Source of the DNA: Dokdonella sp.
GTDB lineage: Bacteria > Pseudomonadota > Gammaproteobacteria > Xanthomonadales > Rhodanobacteraceae
Assembly (NCBI RefSeq): GCF_019634845.1
Contig: NZ_JAHCAQ010000003.1
Coordinates: 62,001 to 126,000, forward strand
DNA: 64,000 bases
Reading direction: 5' to 3'
Part shown: positions 42,550 to 52,399 of the stretch, in pieces
Layout: the number at the start of each line of letters is the position of its first letter
Position numbering within the stretch: the stretch's first letter is position 1
Notes under the pieces: generated by a model
The model's input: only the letters and a program-made list of their open reading frames with translations
Told to the model about the DNA's origin: nothing
Database searches by the model: none
Program-made: the position numbers and the translations under genes

Positions 42550-44049
42550 ATGCGTCCGCGCCCCGTACTCACCGCCCTCCTCGCCTGCGCTGCGCTGGCG
42601 GCGGCGCTGCCCGCGACGTTGCAGGCGCAGGACAAAAAGCCTGCCGATGGCAAGGAGGCCGAATTCAAGCTGCCGCCGTTTCCGGCCGACCGGACCGTCA
42701 AGCAGAGCACCGTGCTCGACGGCCGCACTCTCGCCTACGACGCCACGGTCGGCTCACTGCCCGTGCTCGATGACAAGGGCAAGACGATCGCCGAGGTCAT
42801 GTTCATCGCCTACACCGTGCCGGGCAAGGACCGACCGGTCACGTTCGCGCTCAACGGGGGTCCGGGCGCGGCCTCGGTGTACCTGAATCTCGGTGCGCTT
42901 GGCCCCAAGCGCGTGCAGTTCGGTGCCGAGGGTGACAGTCCTTCGGACCCGGCGATCGCGCGCGACAACCCCGGCAGCTGGCTCGACTTCACCGACCTCG
43001 TCTTCATCGACCCGGTCGGTACCGGTTTCAGCCGCGCCCTGGTCGATGAAGCGGAGGCGAAGAAGCACTTCTATTCGACCGATGCCGACATCGAATACCT
43101 GTCGCGCATCATCTACGACTGGCTGGTCAAGAACCGGCGCCTGGAAGCGCGCAAGTACCTCGTCGGCGAAAGCTATGGCGGCTTTCGCGGCCCACGCATC
43201 ACCCATTACATGCAGACGCGGCTCGGCGTGGCAATGAACGGCCTCGTGCTGGTGTCGCCCTATCTCGATCCGGGCGCGAGTGCCGATGGCGACCTGTCGC
43301 CGCTGCCATGGATGCTGACGCTGCCGACCATTGCGGCCGCCAATCTCGAACGCCACGGCAAGCTCAGCGATGCGGCGATGGCCGACATCGTCGCCTACAC
43401 GCGCGGCGACTACGTCACCGACCTGCTCAAGGGGCGTTCCGAGCCAGCGGCGCTCGAGCGTATCGTGCAGCGCGTGACGACACTCAGCGGTCTCGATGCC
43501 GACTTCGTGCGCCGCTCCGGTGGCCGCCTCGACACCCAAGCGTTCCTGCGCGAGGTGTTCCGCAGCGAGGGCAAGCTCGGCAGCCGTTACGATGCCAACG
43601 TGACCGCTTGGGACCCGTTTCCGTTCGCGCCGCAACAGCGCACCAACGACCCGATCCTCGACGGCATCATCGCGCCGACCACGACCGCGATGGTCGATTT
43701 CATCACGCGCACGGTGGGCTGGAACTACGTCGGCCGTTACAACGCGCTCAGCTACGAGGTCAACAGTGCCTGGGATCGCGACAGCAAGGGCCGCGAACGT
43801 GGCTCGGTGGCGCAACTGCGCCAGGCCGTGGCGATCGATCCCAAGCTGCACGTGCTGATCGTGCACGGTTGGGGCGACCTGTCGTGCCCGTTCATGGCAT
43901 CGGTGCTGATCGTCGACCAGATGCCGCTGATGGGTGATCCGGCGCGCGTGCAGGTCAGGTCCTACCCGGGCGGTCACATGTTCTACAGCCGCCCCGACAG
44001 CCAGGCGTTGCTGCGCAGCGACGTCAGGAAGCTCTATTCGGCGCACTGA
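42550..44049 (+). CDS. Secreted S10-family serine carboxypeptidase-like protein
   Basis: This 499-aa predicted periplasmic or secreted peptidase of the alpha/beta-hydrolase fold has a signal peptide ending LQA-QDKK. The oxyanion region NGGPGAAS is characteristic of S10. The nucleophile lies in VGESYGGFRGPRI, Asp in HGWGDLSCP and His in GGHMFYSR. The start at 42550 is set by GAGGAG eight bases upstream and the signal peptide, although the frame is open far upstream through the repeats. It is monocistronic. Confidence 0.9.
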   Translation: MRPRPVLTALLACAALAAALPATLQAQDKKPADGKEAEFKLPPFPADRTVKQSTVLDGRTLAYDATVGSLPVLDDKGKTIAEVMFIAYTVPGKDRPVTFALNGGPGAASVYLNLGALGPKRVQFGAEGDSPSDPAIARDNPGSWLDFTDLVFIDPVGTGFSRALVDEAEAKKHFYSTDADIEYLSRIIYDWLVKNRRLEARKYLVGESYGGFRGPRITHYMQTRLGVAMNGLVLVSPYLDPGASADGDLSPLPWMLTLPTIAAANLERHGKLSDAAMADIVAYTRGDYVTDLLKGRSEPAALERIVQRVTTLSGLDADFVRRSGGRLDTQAFLREVFRSEGKLGSRYDANVTAWDPFPFAPQQRTNDPILDGIIAPTTTAMVDFITRTVGWNYVGRYNALSYEVNSAWDRDSKGRERGSVAQLRQAVAIDPKLHVLIVHGWGDLSCPFMASVLIVDQMPLMGDPARVQVRSYPGGHMFYSRPDSQALLRSDVRKLYSAH

Positions 44050-44170
44050 GGCAGCCACCGCCGCGCGCTGGCCCGGGCCGAGCCGGCGCGCAACCCCGGC
44101 GAGCGCGCCGCTGCGTTCAAGCGTGCCGATGGATATGGCCTGCACAATGCCGATGCCTTACGCTCGCGCG

Positions 44171-44725
44171 ATGGCAGCGGACGATCCGACCGACGAGGAT
44201 TTGATGCTCGCGTACGGCGCGGGCGATCTGCTCGCGTTCGAGACGCTGTATCGACGCCACCGCGGCGGCCTGTACCGCTTCCTGCTGCGCAACCTGCGCC
44301 ATCGCGCCGATGCCGACGAACTGTTTCAGGAAACCTGGAGTCGCGTCATCACCGCGCGCGAACGCTATCGCCCCGAGGCACGCTTCACGACCTGGCTGCT
44401 GCAAATTGCCCACAACCTCGTCGTCGACCGCTTTCGGCGCCAGCGCCCGCAGGCTTCGGAGGAAGAGACCGAGGCCGTCATGCGCACGCTCGACGCGCCC
44501 GACGGCGAGCGGCCCGAGCGCGTGCTGAGCGAATTCGAGGAACGCCGCCGCCTGCAGCTCGCGCTCGAGGAGCTGCCTGAAGAGCAACGTCTGGCCTTCA
44601 TCCTGCGCATCGAGAACGGCCTGGGCCTTGAGGAAATCGGCGCGATCACCCATGTCGGTCGCGAGACCGTGAAGTCGCGCCTGCGCTACGCGCTGGCACG
44701 CATCCGCGCGAGGCTGCAGTCATGA
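44171..44725 (+). CDS. ECF-type RNA polymerase sigma factor
   Basis: This sigma-70 family factor of 184 aa has region 2 (FETLYRRHRGGLYRFLLRNL, DELFQETWSRVI, FTTWLLQIAHNLVVDRFRR) and region 4 (LALEELPEEQRLAFILRI, then ITHVGRETVKSRLRYAL). An in-frame ATG at 44129 is an alternative start. The next gene overlaps its stop and encodes a membrane protein that may be the anti-sigma factor. Confidence 0.88.
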   Translation: MAADDPTDEDLMLAYGAGDLLAFETLYRRHRGGLYRFLLRNLRHRADADELFQETWSRVITARERYRPEARFTTWLLQIAHNLVVDRFRRQRPQASEEETEAVMRTLDAPDGERPERVLSEFEERRRLQLALEELPEEQRLAFILRIENGLGLEEIGAITHVGRETVKSRLRYALARIRARLQS

Positions 44726-45603
44726 ACCTGCCCAACGACGACCGCGAACTGGAGCGCCTGCTGCACGATGGCGGCGGTGAGTTGGGCACGCTGTACCGCA
44801 AGCTGTCGCGCGTGGAGCCGCCGCGTCGGCTCGACCGCAATGTGCTTGGTGAGGCCGCGCGTGCCGTGCATGGCCGTGCCCCGCGGCGGCAGCGCTGGCT
44901 GGTCGGGTGGTCGTCGGCGGCCGGTATCGTGTTTGCGGCAGGCATCGCCTGGCACATCGGCCACGATGCGCTGCGCAACCCGACTCCGGCGGGCACCAAC
45001 CTCGATGCACGCGTGCAGACGGGCGCCACCTACGTGCCGGTCGGCAGCGTCCACGCCCCGCAGGTCGCGCCGGCGCCGGTCGCGGCGGAGGTCGAAGCCG
45101 GTTCGGCTTCGCGTGCCGCGGCCGAGAAAGCGCGTGTCCAGCCAGCCCCCGCGCCGGCTCCGGTCGCCGCGCCACGCGCCTTCCCGGCCGACGCCATGCG
45201 CCCGCGCGCTGCCGCCAAGTCGCTCGCAGCTCCTGCAGCCTCGGCGGTCCCTGCGGCGTCGACCGCCGCCGCCGCGCCGCAGCTCGAATCCGCCGCGCCG
45301 GCAGCGGCGCCTGCGGCTGGGTCGATGGCCGTGACGAGTGGCTCGGGCGCGGCGGCGGGGAGTGGCGCGGCCAACCTTGAGGCAATCACCGCGACGGGCG
45401 ACAAGCGCAGTGCCCCCGCGACCGATCTCAAACGCTCGGCCGAGCTGCGCAACGACCTGCGTCTCAGCCCCGGGGACTGGATCCGCCGCGTGCGCTGGCT
45501 GCTTGCCCAGGGCCGTCATGAACAGGCGGTGGAAAGCCTGCAGCTGCTGCGCCGCACGCATCCCGAGGTCGAACTGCCTGCCGATCTCCAGTCGCTGCCG
45601 TGA
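44722..45603 (+). CDS. Putative anti-sigma factor / single-pass membrane protein
   Basis: This 293-aa protein has a short cytoplasmic N-terminal domain (ELERLLHDGGGELGTLYRKL, VEPPRRLDRNVL), one membrane helix (VGWSSAAGIVFAAGIAWHIG) and a long Ala/Pro-rich periplasmic linker. A folded C-terminal piece follows (LSPGDWIRRVRWLLAQGRHEQAVESL). The ATGA overlap with the sigma gene and the topology suggest an anti-sigma role. No zinc (HxxxCxxC) motif is present. Function is inferred from context only. Confidence 0.6.
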   Translation: MNLPNDDRELERLLHDGGGELGTLYRKLSRVEPPRRLDRNVLGEAARAVHGRAPRRQRWLVGWSSAAGIVFAAGIAWHIGHDALRNPTPAGTNLDARVQTGATYVPVGSVHAPQVAPAPVAAEVEAGSASRAAAEKARVQPAPAPAPVAAPRAFPADAMRPRAAAKSLAAPAASAVPAASTAAAAPQLESAAPAAAPAAGSMAVTSGSGAAAGSGAANLEAITATGDKRSAPATDLKRSAELRNDLRLSPGDWIRRVRWLLAQGRHEQAVESLQLLRRTHPEVELPADLQSLP

Positions 45604-45612
45604 CGCGCCGGC

Positions 45613-46206
45613 ATGGCTGACGCAATGACGCTGCAGGGTCCGGCGCAGCTGCAGCAGGAAATCCGCAAAAGCCGCTTCCTGGCACAGGCGGCGCCGGCGG
45701 CCGACGCCGCGTCGGCGCTTGCCTTCATCGAGGCCGCGAGCGTGCGCGAGGCCAGCCACAACTGCTGGGCTTGGCGCATCGGCAACCTGTATCGCTTCAA
45801 TGACGACGGCGAGCCCGGCGGCAGCGCCGGGCGGCCGATCCTGGCCGCAATCGAGGGCCAGCGCCTGGATCAGGTGGTCGTGGTCGTCACGCGCTGGTTC
45901 GGCGGCATCAAGCTCGGCGTTGGCGGCCTCGTGCGCGCCTATGGCGGCACCGCCGCCGAATGTCTGCGCACGGCGCCACGTCATCCGCTCGTGACGATGT
46001 GCCAGATCGCCGTCGACTGCGATTTCGCGCTGGCGCCGCTGCTGCATGCACGGCTGCGCGAATTCGGCGCCTGCAAGCGCGAGGAGAGCCACAACGGCGC
46101 GGGCGTGCAACTGCGCATCGACGTGCCTGCCGACCGCCGCATGGCGTTCACGCAATTCGTGCGCGAAGCCAGTCGCGGACGTGCCCTGCTGCGCGCGCTC
46201 GACTGA
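45613..46206 (+). CDS. yigZ: YigZ/IMPACT family protein
   Basis: This 197-aa member of the UPF0029 family is related to eukaryotic IMPACT and may bind nucleic acid or the ribosome (function unsettled). The signature KSRFLAQAAP, SHNCWAWRIG, FNDDGEPGGSAGRPILAAIEG and VVVTRWFGGIKLGVGGLVRAYG is complete. The C-terminal ferredoxin-like half is present. ATG codons at 45613 and 45625 are both possible. Confidence 0.93.
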   Translation: MADAMTLQGPAQLQQEIRKSRFLAQAAPAADAASALAFIEAASVREASHNCWAWRIGNLYRFNDDGEPGGSAGRPILAAIEGQRLDQVVVVVTRWFGGIKLGVGGLVRAYGGTAAECLRTAPRHPLVTMCQIAVDCDFALAPLLHARLREFGACKREESHNGAGVQLRIDVPADRRMAFTQFVREASRGRALLRALD

Positions 46207-46258
46207 GACATGACCGCGCGTGGTATCGCCCGCGCGAAGGCTCTGCGAAAATACCGCC

Positions 46259-48025
46259 ATGTCACGCCCCGCCGAATCTGACGCGCCACGCAAGTTGCGG
46301 GCGCTGACGCGCCTGGTGCCCTATCTGCGCCCGTACCGCGGCCTGCTCGCGGGCTGGCTTGGCTTTCTCGTGGTGTCATCGACGGCGACGCTGGTGCTGC
46401 CGCAGGCCGTGCGCGTGATGATCGACAATGGCTTCGTGCGGGCCAATCCAGCGGCCATCAACGCCGCCTTCCTCGGCCTGTTCGCGGTAGCGGCCGTGCT
46501 CGCGATCGCCACAGCCGCACGCTTCTTCTTCGTCACCCTGCTCGGCGAGCGCGTGGTGGCGGACCTGCGTCGGCGCCTGTACGAGCGCCTGCTCACGTTC
46601 GACCAGACCTTCTACGAGAGCACGCGCACCGGTGAGCTCGTGTCGCGCCTGGCGGCCGACACCGAACTCGTGCAGACCGTGGTCGGATCGACCCTGTCGC
46701 TGGCGCTGCGCAGCGTGGTCACCCTGCTCGGCGGCGTGGCGGCGATGGTGTGGACCAGTCCGCGTCTGGCCGGACTCACGCTGCTGGTGATCCCGGCCGT
46801 GGTGCTGCCGATCGTCGTCTTCGGCCGACGCGTGGCGCGGCTGTCACGTACGAGCCAGGACTGCATCGCCGATGCCTCGGCCATCGCCGGCGAAACGATC
46901 GGCGCGATGCATACGGTGCAGGCCTACACGCGCGAGGCAAGCGAAGCCGAGCGTTACGCGGCGGCCGTGCTGCGTGCGCTCGCTGCCGCCCGCCGCCGCA
47001 TCGCGATGACGGGCTCGCTGACGGCGCTGGTGATCCTGCTCGTGTTCGGTGCGATCACGCTCGTGCTGTGGGCCGGCGCCAAGGCGGTCATGGCCGGAAC
47101 GATGGCGCCGGGCGTCTTGAGCCAGTTCGTGCTGTACGCGGTCCTCGCCGCGGGCTCGGTCGGTACGCTGAGTGAGGTCTGGGGCCAGGTGCTGCGCGCC
47201 GCCGGTGCGCTGGGGCGCATCGGGGAGCTGCTCGACCTGCAGGCGACGATTGCCTCGCCGGCGTTGCCACAGGCGCTGCCGCGACCGGTGCACGGGGCGC
47301 TGCGATTCGAACACGTGCGTTTCCATTACCCGTCGCGCCCCGATCGCGCGGCGCTGGCGGATTTCACCCTCGAGGTGCGGCCCGGCGAAACCATCGCCCT
47401 GGTCGGGCCGTCGGGCGCGGGCAAGACCACCGTGTTCCAGCTGCTGCTGCGCTTCCATGATCCGGCGCAGGGACGCATCACGCTCGATGGAGTGGATCTG
47501 CGCGCACTGGCCCTGCCCGAGCTGCGCGGCAGCTTTGCGCTGGTGCCGCAGGATGCGGTGCTGTTCGGCGCCAGCGCGGCCGACAACATCGGCTTTGGTC
47601 GCGACGGTGCCAGTCGTGACGCGATCATCGCCGCCGCGCGCGCCGCCGAGGCCGATGCCTTCATCCGCGCCATGCCCGAGGGTTACGACACCTATCTCGG
47701 CGAGCGCGGCGTGCGCCTGTCGGGCGGCCAGCAGCAACGCATCGCGATCGCGCGCGCGTTGCTGCGCGATGCGCCCGTGCTGTTGCTCGACGAGGCGACC
47801 TCGAGTCTCGATGCCCAATCCGAGCATCTGATCCAGCAGGCCGTCGATCGACTCAAGGCCGGTCGCACCACGCTCGTGATCGCGCATCGGCTGGCCACCG
47901 TGCAAGGTGCCGACCGCATCGTGGTGATGGATGCAGGCCAGATCGTGGCGCAGGGCACGCACGCCGAGCTCGTCGCCGCCGGCGGCCTGTACGCGGAACT
48001 GGCGCGGCTGCAGTTTGCCGCCTGA
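46259..48025 (+). CDS. MsbA-type ABC exporter (fused membrane and ATPase domains)
   Basis: This 588-aa half-transporter forms a homodimer. Six membrane helices (about residues 20-310) precede a nucleotide-binding domain with Walker [11 protein letters not shown]-loop LVPQDAVLF, signature LSGGQQQR, Walker [13 protein letters not shown] and switch His in VIAHRL. It resembles the ABCB-type lipid or drug exporters of the BmrA/MsbA group; the substrate is unknown. The ATG at 46259 gives a normal N-terminus. Confidence 0.92.
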   Translation: MSRPAESDAPRKLRALTRLVPYLRPYRGLLAGWLGFLVVSSTATLVLPQAVRVMIDNGFVRANPAAINAAFLGLFAVAAVLAIATAARFFFVTLLGERVVADLRRRLYERLLTFDQTFYESTRTGELVSRLAADTELVQTVVGSTLSLALRSVVTLLGGVAAMVWTSPRLAGLTLLVIPAVVLPIVVFGRRVARLSRTSQDCIADASAIAGETIGAMHTVQAYTREASEAERYAAAVLRALAAARRRIAMTGSLTALVILLVFGAITLVLWAGAKAVMAGTMAPGVLSQFVLYAVLAAGSVGTLSEVWGQVLRAAGALGRIGELLDLQATIASPALPQALPRPVHGALRFEHVRFHYPSRPDRAALADFTLEVRPGETIALVGPSGAGKTTVFQLLLRFHDPAQGRITLDGVDLRALALPELRGSFALVPQDAVLFGASAADNIGFGRDGASRDAIIAAARAAEADAFIRAMPEGYDTYLGERGVRLSGGQQQRIAIARALLRDAPVLLLDEATSSLDAQSEHLIQQAVDRLKAGRTTLVIAHRLATVQGADRIVVMDAGQIVAQGTHAELVAAGGLYAELARLQFAA

Positions 48026-48080
48026 CACCACACGCCGGCATGCGCCAGCGCGGTCGCACCGCTGTCCTGTCGTGACGTGC

Positions 48081-48104
48081 CGGGCGGGCCGGTTCGTCCG
48101 CCCG
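48081..48104 (-). terminator. Candidate hairpin terminator after the cold-shock gene
   Basis: CGGGCGG (48081-48087) pairs with CCGCCCG (48098-48104) across a 10-base loop, just past the cold-shock stop on the minus strand and between convergent genes. There is no clear T-tract, so it may act bidirectionally or only as an RNA 3' end. Confidence 0.35.
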
Positions 48105-48109
48105 CTGGC

Positions 48110-48316
48110 CTACTTGGCAGGCTCCACGCCCGCCGCCTGCGAGCCCTTGGGGCCCTGCACGACTTCGAAGCTGACGCGCTGGCCTTGCTGCAGACTGCGG
48201 AACCCCTGCGAATTGATCGCCGAATAATGCACGAAGATGTCTTCGCCGCCCTCCTCGGGCGCGATGAAGCCAAACCCCTTGGCGTCATTGAACCATTTGA
48301 CGGTACCGGTACGCAT
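48110..48316 (-). CDS. Cold-shock domain protein (CspA family)
   Basis: This 68-aa single-strand nucleic-acid chaperone has RNP1 KGFGFIAPE and RNP2 DIFVHYSAI. It starts [17 protein letters not shown]. Length and motifs are standard for CspA-family proteins. The 240 bases upstream (48317-48557) hold no gene and may include a regulatory leader, as in other csp genes. Confidence 0.95.
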   Translation of the reverse strand: MRTGTVKWFNDAKGFGFIAPEEGGEDIFVHYSAINSQGFRSLQQGQRVSFEVVQGPKGSQAAGVEPAK

Positions 48317-48557
48317 CGCCCCCAATCCTCCCCATCCAACCCTGCTGCATGCGGCGCGGCTCCCCGCCGGCGACGTTGCCGACGCACGCGCAACGCATGC
48401 GCTCATCTAACATCAGTTGGCGTTCAGGTTCAAGGCGGCGCCCCGCAAGGCGGCGAGTCAGATCGCGCGACCGCGTCGAACGCGACGGCGACCACGCCGA
48501 CGGCGTCCGCGGCGTCATCCGCGGGCAGGCACTGCGCCTGCCGCGGAGGCGGCGTGT

Positions 48558-49316
48558 TCAGGCCGTCGTACCGGCGTCGAGCAGGCCGCTGAGCAGCGGC
48601 ACGAGCTGGGCCGTGCTGGAGGCGACATTGGCGAGCACCTCGTCGAGCGTGATCTCGCCTGCATCGGCGCAGCCGGCGGCCCAGTTGGCGACCAGCGCCA
48701 CGCAGGCGTAGTCGAGCTCCAGCTCGCGTGCCAGGGCGGCCTCGGGCATGCCGGTCATGCCGACCAGATCGCAACCGTCGCGGCGCATGCGCTCGATCTC
48801 GGCGCGCGTTTCGAGCCGCGGGCCTTGGGTGGCGCCATAACAGCCGCCGTCGATGGCGGCCACACCGGCCCGGTGCGCAGCGGCCAGCACGGCCGCGCGC
48901 AGGGACGCCGAATAGGGTTCGCCGAAATCGACGTGGCGCACCTCGGCGCCGGCCACATCACAGTAGCTGTCGAGTCGCCCGCGGGTGTAGTCGATGATCT
49001 GGTCCGGCACCACGATGCAGCGCGGCGCCATGTCGGCGCGGATGCCGCCGACCGCGTTGACGCCGATCACGCGCCGCGCACCGAGGTGATGCAGCGCCCA
49101 CAGGTTGGCCCGGTAGTTGACGCGGTGCGGCGGGATCGTGTGCGATTCGCCGTGACGCGCCAGGAATGCCACGCGATGGGCGCCGACCTGCCCCACCATC
49201 ACGCTGTCGGAGGGCGCGCCGTAGGGCGTGTCGATCGCGTGCCGTTCGATGCCGGTCAGTCCCGACCAGCGATACAGGCCGGTACCGCCGATGATGGCCA
49301 GGGCGAGCGCGCGCAT
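48558..49316 (-). CDS. mtnP: S-methyl-5'-thioinosine phosphorylase (MTAP family)
   Basis: This purine-nucleoside phosphorylase-2 family enzyme salvages the methylthio nucleoside from polyamine synthesis. The 252-aa protein has LAIIGGTGLYRWSG, FLARHGESHTIPPHRVNYRANLW and CYGATQGPRLETRAEI with GMTGMPEAALA. These last segments match the bacterial thioinosine-type enzymes rather than human MTAP. The start overlaps the hpt stop (TGATG), so the two salvage enzymes are coupled. Confidence 0.85.
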   Translation of the reverse strand: MRALALAIIGGTGLYRWSGLTGIERHAIDTPYGAPSDSVMVGQVGAHRVAFLARHGESHTIPPHRVNYRANLWALHHLGARRVIGVNAVGGIRADMAPRCIVVPDQIIDYTRGRLDSYCDVAGAEVRHVDFGEPYSASLRAAVLAAAHRAGVAAIDGGCYGATQGPRLETRAEIERMRRDGCDLVGMTGMPEAALARELELDYACVALVANWAAGCADAGEITLDEVLANVASSTAQLVPLLSGLLDAGTTA

Positions 49317-49864
49317 CACTGCCCCAACGCGTAGATTGCCGGCAGGTTGCGGCCCTGCTCGTAGTAATCCATGCCGTATCCGAACACGTAGCGGTCGGGC
49401 ACCTCGACGCCGACGAAGTCGGCCGCGATGCTGACGCCGCGGCCATGCGGCTTGCGGCACAGCACCGCGATCAGGACGCGCGCAGCCCCCTCGTCCAGGC
49501 ACCAGGCGCGCACTGCGTCGAGCGTGTGTCCCTCGTCGAGGATGTCGTCGACGAGCAGCACGGTGCGGCCCGTGAGCGCCACTTTCGGGCGCCGGATCCA
49601 GTGCAGCTCGCCGCCGCTCGTTTCGCCGCGGTAGCGCGTGGCGTGCACGTAATCGAACAGCAATGGGGTGGCGATGCGCGTGGCCAGCTGACCGGCGAAC
49701 GGCAGGCCGCCCTGCATGATCGTCAGCAGGACCGCGCCGCTGGCGTCGAGCGAGCGGTCGATTTCCGCGGCCATGCGCGAGATGGCGGCGTCGAGCGTGG
49801 CGCTGTCGTGGATGAGATCGGCACCCTGCAGCGCAGCGGCCAATGGATGATCGGATGGGTTCAT
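49316..49864 (-). CDS. hpt: Hypoxanthine-guanine phosphoribosyltransferase
   Basis: This 182-aa enzyme of purine salvage joins hypoxanthine or guanine to PRPP. The PRPP-binding motif reads VLLVDDILDEGHTL, and the base-binding region VPDRYVFGYGMDYYEQGRNLP is near the C-terminus. It is flanked by mtnP and nagZ with four- and three-base overlaps, so the three form one operon linking nucleoside and cell-wall sugar salvage. Confidence 0.92.
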   Translation of the reverse strand: MNPSDHPLAAALQGADLIHDSATLDAAISRMAAEIDRSLDASGAVLLTIMQGGLPFAGQLATRIATPLLFDYVHATRYRGETSGGELHWIRRPKVALTGRTVLLVDDILDEGHTLDAVRAWCLDEGAARVLIAVLCRKPHGRGVSIAADFVGVEVPDRYVFGYGMDYYEQGRNLPAIYALGQ

Positions 49865-50874
49865 GTGGCCTCTGCGGTGTCGAGCGCGCCAAGGCGCGCG
49901 ATGAAAAGGTCGCGTTGCGGGTTGTCGACGAGAGCCTGCCAGGTCGGCGCCACGGCGCCCTGCAGCACGGCCAGCCGTGCCGCCGGGCAAGGTGGGTGGC
50001 GCCGGGCTGCGGCGATCGCCTCGTCGACGATGGCCGGCGAACAGGCCAGCAGCAGGTCGCAGCCTGCCGCCAGCTGGGCGTCGACGCGGGTCGCGATCGG
50101 ACCGATCGATTCGGCTGCCGCCATGCCGATGTCGTCGCCGATCACGGCACCCCCGAAGCGCAGTTCGCCACGCAGGATGTCCTCGATCCAGCGTCGCGAA
50201 TAACCGGCCGCCGCAACGTCGACGGCCGGGTAGGTCACGTGCGCCATCATCACCGCCTCGGCGCCGGCGGTGATCGCATCGGCGAATGGGATGAGATCGC
50301 TCGTGCGCAGCAGGTCGAGGCTGCGCGGATCGATCGCGGCATCGAAATGGGTGTCGGCGACGACGCTGCCGTGGCCCGGGAAATGCTTGAGCGTGGCGGC
50401 CATGCCGGCCAGGCGCATGCCGCGCAGGCAGGCCAGCCCCAGTTGCGACACGACCTGCGGGTCGGCATGCAGGGCGCGCTCGCCGATGGCGAGGTTGCCG
50501 CGGGCGAGGTCAAGCACGGGCGCGAAACTCAGGTCCACGCCGATCGCGCGCATCTCGCTGGCCATGATCCAGGCATGTTCCTCGGCCAGCGCCACCGCCG
50601 CCTGCGGATCGCGGTCGTAGCGCTCGCCCAGACGCGCCAGCGCCGGCAGGCGGGTGAAACCGTCACGGAACCGCTGCACCGGTCCGCCTTCCTGATCGAC
50701 GCAGACGACAAACGGCTCGCCTCGCTCGACGCGGATCGCCTCGATCAGCTCGCCCACCTGCTCGCGACTGGAAAAATTGCGCGCGAACAGGATCACGCCG
50801 CTGACCCGCGGCTCGGCCAGGCGCGCGCGGTCGGCGTCGAGCAGCGTGTGGCCGGCCAGTCCGATGATGAGCAT
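49861..50874 (-). CDS. nagZ: Beta-N-acetylhexosaminidase NagZ
   Basis: This family 3 glycosidase acts in cytosolic peptidoglycan recycling, removing GlcNAc from anhydro-muropeptides. The 337-aa protein contains VDQEGGPVQRFRDGFTRLP and the catalytic loop KHFPGHGSVVADTHFD (His/Asp dyad). The nucleophile Asp lies in VIGDDIGMAAA. The ATG at 50874 gives the standard start MLIIGLAG. 186 bases with no gene separate it from rlmD. Confidence 0.94.
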   Translation of the reverse strand: MLIIGLAGHTLLDADRARLAEPRVSGVILFARNFSSREQVGELIEAIRVERGEPFVVCVDQEGGPVQRFRDGFTRLPALARLGERYDRDPQAAVALAEEHAWIMASEMRAIGVDLSFAPVLDLARGNLAIGERALHADPQVVSQLGLACLRGMRLAGMAATLKHFPGHGSVVADTHFDAAIDPRSLDLLRTSDLIPFADAITAGAEAVMMAHVTYPAVDVAAAGYSRRWIEDILRGELRFGGAVIGDDIGMAAAESIGPIATRVDAQLAAGCDLLLACSPAIVDEAIAAARRHPPCPAARLAVLQGAVAPTWQALVDNPQRDLFIARLGALDTAEAT

Positions 50875-51060
50875 GCAGTGATCCTTGCAGTCGCAGGCGC
50901 GGACGCGGCGTCGGTCGGCGCGCCCCTGCCTGCGCAATCGCCTATTGTAGCGGCCCCGGCGCCATGTGCCGCATGTGGTACCGGCGGCCGCGGCGTGCGG
51001 GTGACAAGCCACGCCGCAGCGCTGCCGAGGCGCCGCACGAGGCGCGCGTGGGCGCCGGCG

Positions 51061-52365
51061 CTATTCGCGCACGAACGTCGCGATCGACTCCACGTGCGCG
51101 GTGTGCGGGAACATGTCCATCACGCCGGCGGCCTCGAGGCGGAACCCGTGTCGATTCACGAGGATGCCCGCATCGCGGGCGAGCGAGCCGGGATGGCATG
51201 ACACGTACACGATGCGGTTGGTGCCCTTGCGCGGCAGGTAGTCGAACACGCCGGCCGCGCCCGAGCGCGGCGGGTCGAGCAGCAGCTTGTCCCAGGATTC
51301 GCGCGCCCATGGCGCATCGCGCTGGTCGACGGCGAGGTCGGCGGCGAAAAACCGCGCGTTGTCGATGCCGTTGCGCAGCGCGTTGTCGCGCGAGCGCGCG
51401 ACCAGCGCGGCCTCGCCTTCCACGCCGGTCACGGCCGCCACCCGGCGTGCGATCGGCAGCGTGAAATTGCCGAGCCCGCAGAACAGGTCGAGCACGCGAT
51501 CGCCCGGTGCGAGTTCGAGCAGCTCGAGCGCGTGGTGGATCATGCGCAGGTTCATGTCGCCATTGACCTGGATGAAATCGAGCGGCCGGAACGCGATGTC
51601 GACGTCGAACTCGGGGATCGCAAACGACAGCGCCACCGTGTCGGGCCACAGCGGCGTCACGCTGTCGGGGCCGCCCGGTTGCAGCAGGATCGCCAGCCCG
51701 TGGTGGCGCGCAAATTCGACGAGTGCGCTGCGGTCGGCGTCCGACAAGGGCCGGAGATTGCGCAGGGTCAGCGCCACGGTGTCGTCGCCGGCCGCGATCT
51801 CGATCTGCGCGATGTCGGCGCGCGCCTCGAGGCCGCCGATCAGCGCGCCGAGCTCGGCGATGCGCAGGCCCACCGCCGGCAGCAGCGTGTGGCACTGGCC
51901 GAGGTCGGCGATGAAGCGCGGATTGTCCTCGCGGAAGCCGACCACCACCTTGTCCTTCTTGGCCACCCACTTGACCGACAAGCGTCCCTTGCGGCGATAG
52001 CCCCAAGGTTCGCCCGTGAGTGGTTCGAGCCAGCGCGCCGGTGCCACCTTGCCGATGCGCTCGAAGTTTTCGGCCAGCACATCCTGCTTGGCCGCGATCT
52101 GCGCCGCGGTCGGCAGGTGCTGCATGCTGCATCCGCTGCAGGTGCCGAAATGCGGGCAGCGTGGCTCGATGCGCTGCGGCGAGCGCACGAGCAGTTCCTC
52201 GATCCTGGCTTCGTCGAAATGCCGGTTGCGCTTGACGATGTGGACGCGCGCGGTTTCGCCGGGCAAGGCGCCGGCGACGAATACGGTCTTGCCGTCGCTG
52301 CGGCGGGCGACCCCGCGACCATCGTGCGCGAGGTCGGTAATGGAGACTTCGATGAGGGCCGTCAT
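51061..52365 (-). CDS. rlmD: 23S rRNA (uracil-1939-C5)-methyltransferase RlmD
   Basis: This iron-sulfur SAM-dependent rRNA methylase of 434 aa has an N-terminal TRAM domain (VSITDLAHDGRGVARRSDG) and a [4Fe-4S] cluster motif, CPHFGTCSGC with the fourth Cys in GQCHTL. Motif I is VLDLFCGLGNFTLP. The catalytic residues lie in LDPPRSGA and YVSCHPGSLARD. The start at 52365 fits the family. It is monocistronic or follows the ydbL-like gene at 35 bp. Confidence 0.93.
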   Translation of the reverse strand: MTALIEVSITDLAHDGRGVARRSDGKTVFVAGALPGETARVHIVKRNRHFDEARIEELLVRSPQRIEPRCPHFGTCSGCSMQHLPTAAQIAAKQDVLAENFERIGKVAPARWLEPLTGEPWGYRRKGRLSVKWVAKKDKVVVGFREDNPRFIADLGQCHTLLPAVGLRIAELGALIGGLEARADIAQIEIAAGDDTVALTLRNLRPLSDADRSALVEFARHHGLAILLQPGGPDSVTPLWPDTVALSFAIPEFDVDIAFRPLDFIQVNGDMNLRMIHHALELLELAPGDRVLDLFCGLGNFTLPIARRVAAVTGVEGEAALVARSRDNALRNGIDNARFFAADLAVDQRDAPWARESWDKLLLDPPRSGAAGVFDYLPRKGTNRIVYVSCHPGSLARDAGILVNRHGFRLEAAGVMDMFPHTAHVESIATFVRE

Positions 52366-52399
52366 CCGGATTGCACTGCCGCGGCGAGAGGGCGGCGGA

